64,000 nt of DNA from Vishniacozyma victoriae. Its lineage: Eukaryota; Basidiomycota; Tremellomycetes; Tremellales; Bulleribasidiaceae. Positions within the stretch are counted from its first letter, which is position 1. Every line of letters begins with the position of its first letter. Position numbers and translations under genes: made by a program. Of this stretch, positions 57,764 to 64,000 are shown in pieces. The notes under the pieces are model-generated. The model made no database searches. It saw nothing but the letters and a program-made list of their open reading frames with translations, and was not told where the DNA came from. The stretch is taken from the NCBI GenBank assembly GCA_017654735.1, contig JADPYG010000088.1:2542001-2606000 (forward strand), in the 5' to 3' direction.

Positions 57764-58035
57764 TCTTACTAAGGTGATATGTGTAAATGTACAGGACGAG
57801 GAGGGCGGCTGAGCTGTAGTGTAGTCCTCGTATGTATAGCCAATAAGTGCCAAGGTAAGTATGCGATACGCTGTAGAGTAGTATCAACTGCGTACTTGGT
57901 CATCTCAGGGTAGATCCACGTTTATCCCCACACAGGCACATTGCATTACCCCGCATTAATTTAATTCCGTGAATCAAAAGTTAGGTCAAGTAGTGGCCAA
58001 CTGTACACTTCTATACAGTATACACAACTCATACA
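57764..58035. promoter_or_regulatory. Divergent promoter, CaM kinase / RRP3
   Basis: These 272 bp lie between two start codons and contain both promoters, with an AT-rich TTAATTTAATT string near 57955. No factor site is assigned. Confidence 0.4.
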
Positions 58036-59618
58036 ATGTCAGACGCAGAATCATCAGCAGCTGGTTCATCACGTTCTGCATCACCCGACGCTGCGGCTCA
58101 AAATGGTGTCGAGGTCTCCGAGAACAAGACATTTGCCGAGCTAGGAATTATCGACGAGCTCTGTAAATCATGCGAGTCCCTCGGATACAAGAGGCCAACT
58201 CCAATTCAAGTGGAATCGATCCCACACGCTTTGGCCGGGAATGATATTATTGGACTGGCTCAGACGGGTAGTGGAAAGACCGCTGCGTTCACTTTACCTA
58301 TCTTGCAGACATTATGGGAGAATCCACAGGCTTTCTACGCGTTAATCCTTGCACCTACCAGGTTAGTGGTCTCCTGCCCTTAAGGACTATTACTGATGGC
58401 CAGAGAACTTGCGTACCAGATCTCACAGCAGGTGACTAGTCTTGGTGCACCGCTCGGTGTGAGGGCTGCTACTATTGTCGGAGGAATGGATATGATGTCG
58501 CAATCGGTTGCCCTTTCAAAGAGGCCACACGTTATAGTCGCCACTCCCGGTCGATTGATGGATCATTTGGAAAACACGAAAGGCTTCTCGTTGAAGGCGC
58601 TCAAGTACCTTGTAAGCTCCACATACTGAATTGAAATCGCAGCTGACAGGTAGATCATGGATGAAGCCGACAGATTACTGGATATGGATTTCGGGCCTAT
58701 CATCGACAAGATCTTGAAAGTGATTCCTAAGGAACGAAACACCTACCTCTTTTCGGCCACCATGACCACCAAGGTCGCTAAGCTGCAACGAGCAAGTTTA
58801 AACAAGCCCGTCAGAGTCGAGGTCTCTTCAAAGTAAGCCTGCTGCTGTTGCTACCTAGAGTGTCGCTGACAGTCAGGTACTCGACAGTGTCGACTCTACT
58901 ACAGCACTACCTCCTCTTACCGCTCAAAGCCAAAGACTCACATCTCCTCTACCTCGTCAATGAACTCTCCTCTTCATCCATGATCATCTTCACCCGTACC
59001 GTCCACGATGCTCAGCGACTTTCCATTGTCCTTCGTCGCCTCGGTTTCCCCGCCATTCCATTACACGGTCAAATGAGTCAATCGATGCGTCTTGCAAGTT
59101 TGAATAAATTCAAATCAGGTGGAAGAAGTATTCTAGTAGCTACGGATGTTGCTTCTCGAGGTTTGGATATCCCTTTGGTCGACCTTGTTATTGTAAGCTT
59201 TTAGTTGCTCTTGATTTCCGAAGAAAGCTGATGTTAGAACTACGACATGCCAACCAATTCTAAAGATTACGTCCATCGAGTAGGACGTACAGCCCGAGCT
59301 GGACGAGCTGGAAAATCAGTAACTCTAGTTACGCAATACGATGTCGAGATTCTGCAACGTATAGAATCGCATATTGGGAAGAAAATGGCTGCGTTCGAAG
59401 TAGACAAGGAGGCAGTAGCGTTATTGCACGACTCTGTAAATAGGGCAACGAGAGAGGCAATGCTGGAAATGCGCGATGCTGGGACTGGGGGTGGTGGTGG
59501 GAAAAGAGGAAGGGATCATGGAAAGAGGGGTCGAGAGGATGATAATAGGGATAGGGATGATGATCAGCATGAGGCTGGTATGCCTAGTAGGAAACCAAAC
59601 AAGTTTAAGAAGAGATAG
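58036..59618 (+). CDS. RRP3: DEAD-box RNA helicase RRP3 (DDX47)
   Basis: Rrp3 is an ATP-dependent RNA helicase for 18S rRNA processing in the nucleolus. Motifs in order are Q-motif [14 protein letters not shown] with PTPIQ, motif [15 protein letters not shown] (rebuilt over an intron), TPGRL, DEAD ([12 protein letters not shown]), SAT (LFSATM), [16 protein letters not shown] and [11 protein letters not shown]. The close match of the [19 protein letters not shown] block and the basic Gly/Arg/Asp tail fit RRP3 rather than other DEAD proteins. Five introns. Length, about 480 residues, is normal. It sits with SDA1 as a second ribosome-biogenesis gene in this region. Confidence 0.9.
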
Positions 59619-59859
59619 TTGGGCTGCATCGCCTGTGAGATACTCTTACACATGTACAAATTTTTGCCTTGATCCGACCACTTCTATTGATCCCCGCTCA
59701 ACGTTCATTAAAACATGCACAATACAACCTAGCAGCGAGCATACGCCTCAAACTGTGGCCACCCTGCAACATCATTTCCCGGCACCACTGCTTCGTCATT
59801 AACCCTTCGAGTCCGTCTGACTGGTAACATCGTCCTGGAACCCACACAGGGCATCGCTC

Positions 59860-61519
59860 TTACAAGAGGTATGGCTTGAATCCGGTGAATTGCTGGATAT
59901 CGTCCATAACGAATTCCGCAGGGATCGAGTAAGTGATGCGAGTTTTGTCGGAGCCAGCTATGACGAAGGCGATCGCTCCTCCTTTCTCATCGACGACAAC
60001 TGAACCGCTGTCTCCTGTGGCGCTGAAATCGGTTTGATTGATACCGTGAATGGGCAGTACTAGCGAATCCCGGTATTGAACGACGTCGAGACCATTCTCA
60101 TCCGTTCCGCGGAGTTCCCTCTTCACAGCGCGACAAGGATGGACTGTACCGATGGTGAGTCCCGAGACAGCCCCAGATTTCATGCAGTGGATTGCTCGGC
60201 CATGGTAATCGGACATTGGCACGATGTGATCGACATGTAGAGCTAATTGCATTTTGGTGACCTCATTGAAGGAGAAAATGGGCTGTGTGGGAAGCGGCTC
60301 GCAGAGGTGAATGATGTTGGGAGAGTTTGCCGGAAACGTGATGTCCGGATTGAGCTGAATAAGTCCCCAGTCCCTGTCAAGGACGGGTGCGGATGGGATG
60401 GGTGTGGCCGCGAACCTGGAAGGCGAACGGCTGGTGATTGATGGATGACACGCCACTGAGCCTACATGTCGTTCCTCGATGTCGCCGAACACCTCCTCCA
60501 GATTCGATGCTAGAGCCTCCAGCTCTCGCTCGCGAGCGGAGAGCCGGCTCAGCTTGTCGCCCTCGATCTCGGCACGTATCACGTCTGCGGAACCCAATCG
60601 GCAAATGGTTCGAGTTGTTGCTGCAATTTCATTTTGCAGATTGATCTCGGCTTGTCGAATGGACTCGATGTGCATTTCGTAGGCTCGCGGACTCAGTAGA
60701 GTCACTTTCTCGCGTTCGCTATTGTCACCAAGAAGTCGCTGTAGCGTGTTAATTGGCGTAACGCAATGTTGGCACATGGTGACGAATGTCTCTGACAAGC
60801 CTTCGAGCCCAATGAAGAGCCCACAACTTCCGCGAGAGGATACCTGGCTGACAGGCGCGACGTTCCACCCCATACCTAGTAGGAATGGGAGCTCGTATTG
60901 GCGCGTGGGGCTAGTGAGGTCGTTCGGCAGAAATTTAACCGTTGCGTATGATTCGATGATCTCCTCGTGGACTTCAATGTATATCGTGTCGACCGTGAGG
61001 GAGTCGACCAGTGTACGGCACAGTGCGGTCGCTGTCTCGGCTTGGGCTTTGCCGACGGTTCCAGGCCTCACGCCGAGCCAAATAATCGTCCGCGGAGGGT
61101 AGACATCCTCACCAACGTCGATTTCACCTGTTGGCTGAAATCGCTGGATCAGGTTCAGAGAGGTCATCGAAGGCATCTCCCGATTGATGATACTGATTGT
61201 CTCGGGGATGACTACGCTCTCCCAGATGGAGATGATCGAATGTCCTGCGGGTGGAGGACCATACACGTCGGCGAATTCCCACGCCGTACGGTTCCCTCGG
61301 CTGCGGACGGGATCGGTTGAAGCCAGAGGACTGCCGTGAGGGGTCGACGAGTAGCGAAGAGGCGTTGGCACATTCTGAAAGTCAGTCCTGAGACCTCACG
61401 GACGGACTCACCGATACAACATTCGGCACAATCTCGTCACGGCGATGGCTGGCGCGCTCTGACCTGCTGGGAGTCGATGCGCTGGACATCGGAGGTAGTC
61501 GCAACGATTCTATGCTCAT
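59860..61519 (-). CDS. Trypsin-fold (PA clan) protease-like protein with helical insertion
   Basis: About 540 residues in two exons. The C-terminal half carries an apparent serine protease triad. His is in FVTMCQHCVTP (about residue 243, compare TC-x-H-V), Asp in LDRDWGLIQLN (about 373) and Ser in ATGDSGSVVVDEKGG (about 490). VSGLTIGTVHP before the Ser is also typical of the fold. Between His and Asp lies a helical, coiled-coil-like segment of about 80 residues (YEMHIESIRQAEINLQNEIA, RLSARERELEALASNLEEVF). The N-terminal 200 residues form an unassigned domain with a GWNVAPVSQVSSRGSCGLFI strand. No signal peptide is visible, so it is probably intracellular. The start is uncertain; the ATG at 61519 (MSIESLRLPP) is the first in frame. 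Function is unknown. Confidence 0.72.
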
Positions 61520-61778
61520 GTCTGAGACCGATGGACCATAGTCGCCCGATCTGGAAGAATGCGAAGATGGCGAAGGGCGTCCATCCAATGGGCAGGTTAA
61601 GTTGAGGTTCCAGGCGACGTCGCGGAAGTGGCTCGGGCGGTGCGGACAAGGTTACCGTGGGAGAGTATTGTCACGCGATTGTCATCGATCGCGTACAAGG
61701 TCAATCTTCGACTATTGGCCATACGGGCATAGTACAACTAAGAGCAGGTCGACGCGGGAACGGGCACGAGATGACAGG
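61520..61778. promoter_or_regulatory. Divergent promoter, protease-like gene / APN2
   Basis: About 259 bp separate the two chosen starts. If the protease-like gene has an upstream exon, part of this may be coding. Confidence 0.35.
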
Positions 61779-64000
61779 ATGAGGATATTGACTTGGAATG
61801 TGGTGCGTAATCCCATGACATGAGGTCATGCCCGACTGACAAGTCACAGAACGTCTTGCGGACATGCCTCGACTATCACCCGTGAGTCACCTTGCTTTGG
61901 ATAAGTCTACGTGCTCATATCAGCTTTTCATCAATGGAAAAGAAGAATGTCCAGAGCTTCCTTGATCTGCTCGATGCCCAGATATTCTGCTTCCAAGGTA
62001 GGGTACTGCATCCACTCCACGCTCAAGCTAATAATCAGAGCACAAGACCCCTCGCCTTAAACTCGAGAAATCAATGGCCTGCCCTGGCGTCTATGATGGA
62101 TACTGGACTTTCCCACGTTCCAAAACTGGTTATTCGGGAGTATGCACTTACGTTGACTCGAGGATATGTGTACCTGTAAAAGCCGAGGAGGGGATTACTG
62201 GATTGTTGTTGGGGGATAGTGGCAGTACGATGAAACCACCTTGGAAGGAAGAAGAGAGGATTGGGTGTTATGCTGATATGGATTCTTTAGACTGGACGGA
62301 TGAGTTGGATGGGACTGCCCCTGATTTGAAGAGGTTGGATATGGAGGGTCGAGCTGTGGTTTGCGATTTTGGGTAAGTCTCTCTTCTGATTGAACTACCA
62401 AACTGAAGAGCAGAATGTTCATCCTGTTCAACCTGTACTCGCCTAATGAAACGAACGAATCTCGACGACCATATCGACTGAATTTCCTGCACGCCCTCCA
62501 AGAACGCGTGCGACGACTCATGGAAGCTGGTCGAGAAGTGATTATCGCAGGCGATATCAATATAGTCAGACAACCCATTGATAGTGGTGAAGGAGGAATC
62601 AGGACATCGGCAGAACAACATTATGAACATCCTGCTCGGAGGATCTTTGAAGCGTGGTGTGCGCCCAAGGGACCTATGATTGATGTTGTCCGGGAAAGTT
62701 GGCCAGATAGGGATGATATGTTTACCTGCTGGAATCAGAAGATTGATGCTAGGTAAGCTTCCGAGGTCCCAGGAGTTGATGAAGCTGACTCGTAGACCGT
62801 CCAACTATGGATCTAGGATTGATTACATACTCTGCTCTCCAGGTCTACGACCATGGATAAAGGGCGGAGATATCCAGAATAAAGTATTCGGATCAGACCA
62901 CTGTCCAGTCTACATCGACCTTCACGACTCAATAACCACCGAGACAGGCGAAGTACTACATATTAAAGACCAACTCAATTCGCCGAATCGACCACCATCC
63001 ACTGCTCCGCTGTATCCCACGGATCCGCCGAGGACTGCTCCCGAACCACCTAGGTTCGCTACCAAGTTCCTTGACGAATTTAGTGGGAAACAACAGACTC
63101 TGAAAAGCTTTTTCGGCGGAGGAAGTAAAAAGTCGGAATCGGTCGTTTCGCCTTCGCCTACCCCGACTGCGAATGAGGCTGGTCCCACTGGATCCACCAA
63201 ACCACCTGCGACAGCCAAGGAAGAAGTTATAGCTGAACGGGCGCCCGAAGGATTGTCGGCGCCAGTGGACAGCGTGGCCACACCGTTCGGACTCGCCAGA
63301 GCCGCGTTTGATTCCATCGATACCTCAACCTCTGCATCTACCAATGCACAGGCGAGCTCTTCCCGGCCGAGATCGAGATCTGAATCCACTACCATCGACC
63401 TAACAGCCGATGAACCTATCCCTATGCAAGCGACAGACCGTACCACCCCAATCACAAAACCCACCAAATCGAAAGCACCGGCTAAGAGACCCACAAAATC
63501 CCCCACACCCTCCCAGACCAAATTGTCGACTTTCTTCCAACCGCCTGCCAAGGTGAAACGCAAATCTCCACCCAGTCCCGAAACCACCCTCCAACCCAGG
63601 AAGAGATCATCCCCTCTGCCGGAGGTGGATTCACTGGTGGATACGGATATCCCGGAACTAGGCCCTGATCCAGTGGAAGAAGCCGCAGTCGCTCAGGCTG
63701 TTGCTGAAGCAGATCAGGAGAGGTCAGAACAGCGTGCTGTCCAGAAAGCGAAAGCTGCGCCTGTATGGAATGAATTGTTTGCCAAGAAATTACCGCCTCT
63801 CTGTACAGTCCACCAGAAACCTTGCAAGGATTTTAGTAAGTCACCTATCCCCATCCGCACATGTCTCGTGAGCTGATATCAAAGCGGTCAAGATACCAGG
63901 TCCAAACAAAGGCAAGAGATTCTGGTTATGTTCACTGTATGTCCCTAACCGAAGACTTAGGCTGATGATAGACCGGTTGGAGCTGGATATGATACTGGAC
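61779..64000 (+). CDS. APN2: AP endonuclease 2 (APN2), 3' end cut by the window
   Basis: Apn2 is an exonuclease III-type enzyme that cleaves abasic sites and trims 3' blocks in base-excision repair. The catalytic residues are in order. Asn is in MRILTWNVN, the metal-binding Glu in FCFQEHK (rebuilt over an intron), YSPN follows, and the Asp-Asn pair is in IIAGDINIV. SRIDYIL and FGSDHCPVYIDLHD complete the site. The C-terminal region is disordered and carries two PCNA-binding-like boxes (KQQTLKSFFGG and QTKLSTFF). A GRF zinc finger then begins (CTVHQKPCKDF, VKIPGPNKGKRFWLC, PVGAGYDTG) and runs off the window edge. One oddity is Val after WNVN, where Gly is usual. Six introns are seen inside the window. 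Confidence 0.9.

Overview
This window looks like a chromosomal segment of a basidiomycete yeast, most likely a tremellomycete related to Cryptococcus or Kwoniella. That placement is inferred from gene architecture and protein families, not from a database search. Genes are compact and packed, with many 40-60 nt introns bounded by GT...AG and carrying CTGAC/CTAAC/CTGAT branch sites. About 28 protein genes can be supported. I found no rRNA, tRNA, CRISPR array, complete transposon or bacterial operon.

Layout. 1-2.6 kb: no recognisable gene. 2.6-4.5 kb (-): a cation diffusion facilitator (CDF) metal transporter with extraordinarily small exons. 4.7-7.2 kb (+): 6-phosphofructo-2-kinase/fructose-2,6-bisphosphatase. 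7.4-10.8 kb (-): NAD kinase. 11.2-13.3 kb (-): CCT6 chaperonin, divergent from TAF12 (+, 13.5-15.1 kb). 15.2-17.8 kb (-): unknown membrane/coiled-coil protein. 18.3-18.5 kb (+): a tiny complex I B12/NDUFB3-like gene. 18.7-22.3 kb (-): TEL2, divergent from a CFAP20-domain protein (+). 23.4-24.0 kb (-): a small protein with a predicted lipidation signal. 24.4-28.3 kb (-): three tandem four-TM SUR7/PalI-like paralogs. 29.4-31.7 kb (+): NIPA-type Mg transporter. 31.8-32.8 kb (-): coiled-coil protein. 32.9-34.1 kb (+): FHA protein PML1/SNIP1. 34.9-38.6 kb (+): Na,K-ATPase-like P-type ATPase. 38.8-43.5 kb (-): two tandem single-TM surface-type proteins, one interrupted by an in-frame TGA. 44.1-46.1 kb (+): MFS transporter. 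46.4-48.1 kb (+): OMA1 protease. 48.2-49.0 kb (-): VMA12-like V-ATPase assembly factor, divergent from a Qc-SNARE (+). 50.2-51.8 kb (-): secreted M28 aminopeptidase, divergent from SDA1 (+). 54.9-55.3 kb (-): small unknown. 56.0-57.8 kb (-): CaM kinase, divergent from DEAD-box helicase RRP3 (+). 59.9-61.5 kb (-): trypsin-fold protease-like protein, divergent from APN2 (+), which runs off the right edge.

The genes are mostly unrelated housekeeping functions: ribosome biogenesis (SDA1, RRP3), transcription and splicing (TAF12, PML1), PIKK stability and DNA repair (TEL2, APN2), metal and ion transport (CDF, NIPA, P-type ATPase), NADP and glycolytic control, mitochondrial function (OMA1, B12) and vesicle/vacuole function (Qc-SNARE, VMA12). 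I see no operon-like pathway cluster. Only the two tandem paralog arrays look like lineage-specific expansion.

The most striking signal is in gene structure. Conserved protein motifs can be restored only by ultra-short exons: apparent 1-, 3- and 11-nt exons in the CDF gene and a 9-nt exon in the CaM kinase. There are also two GC-AG introns and one junction that appears to need a GG 3' splice site. All splice calls are by eye and need RNA data.
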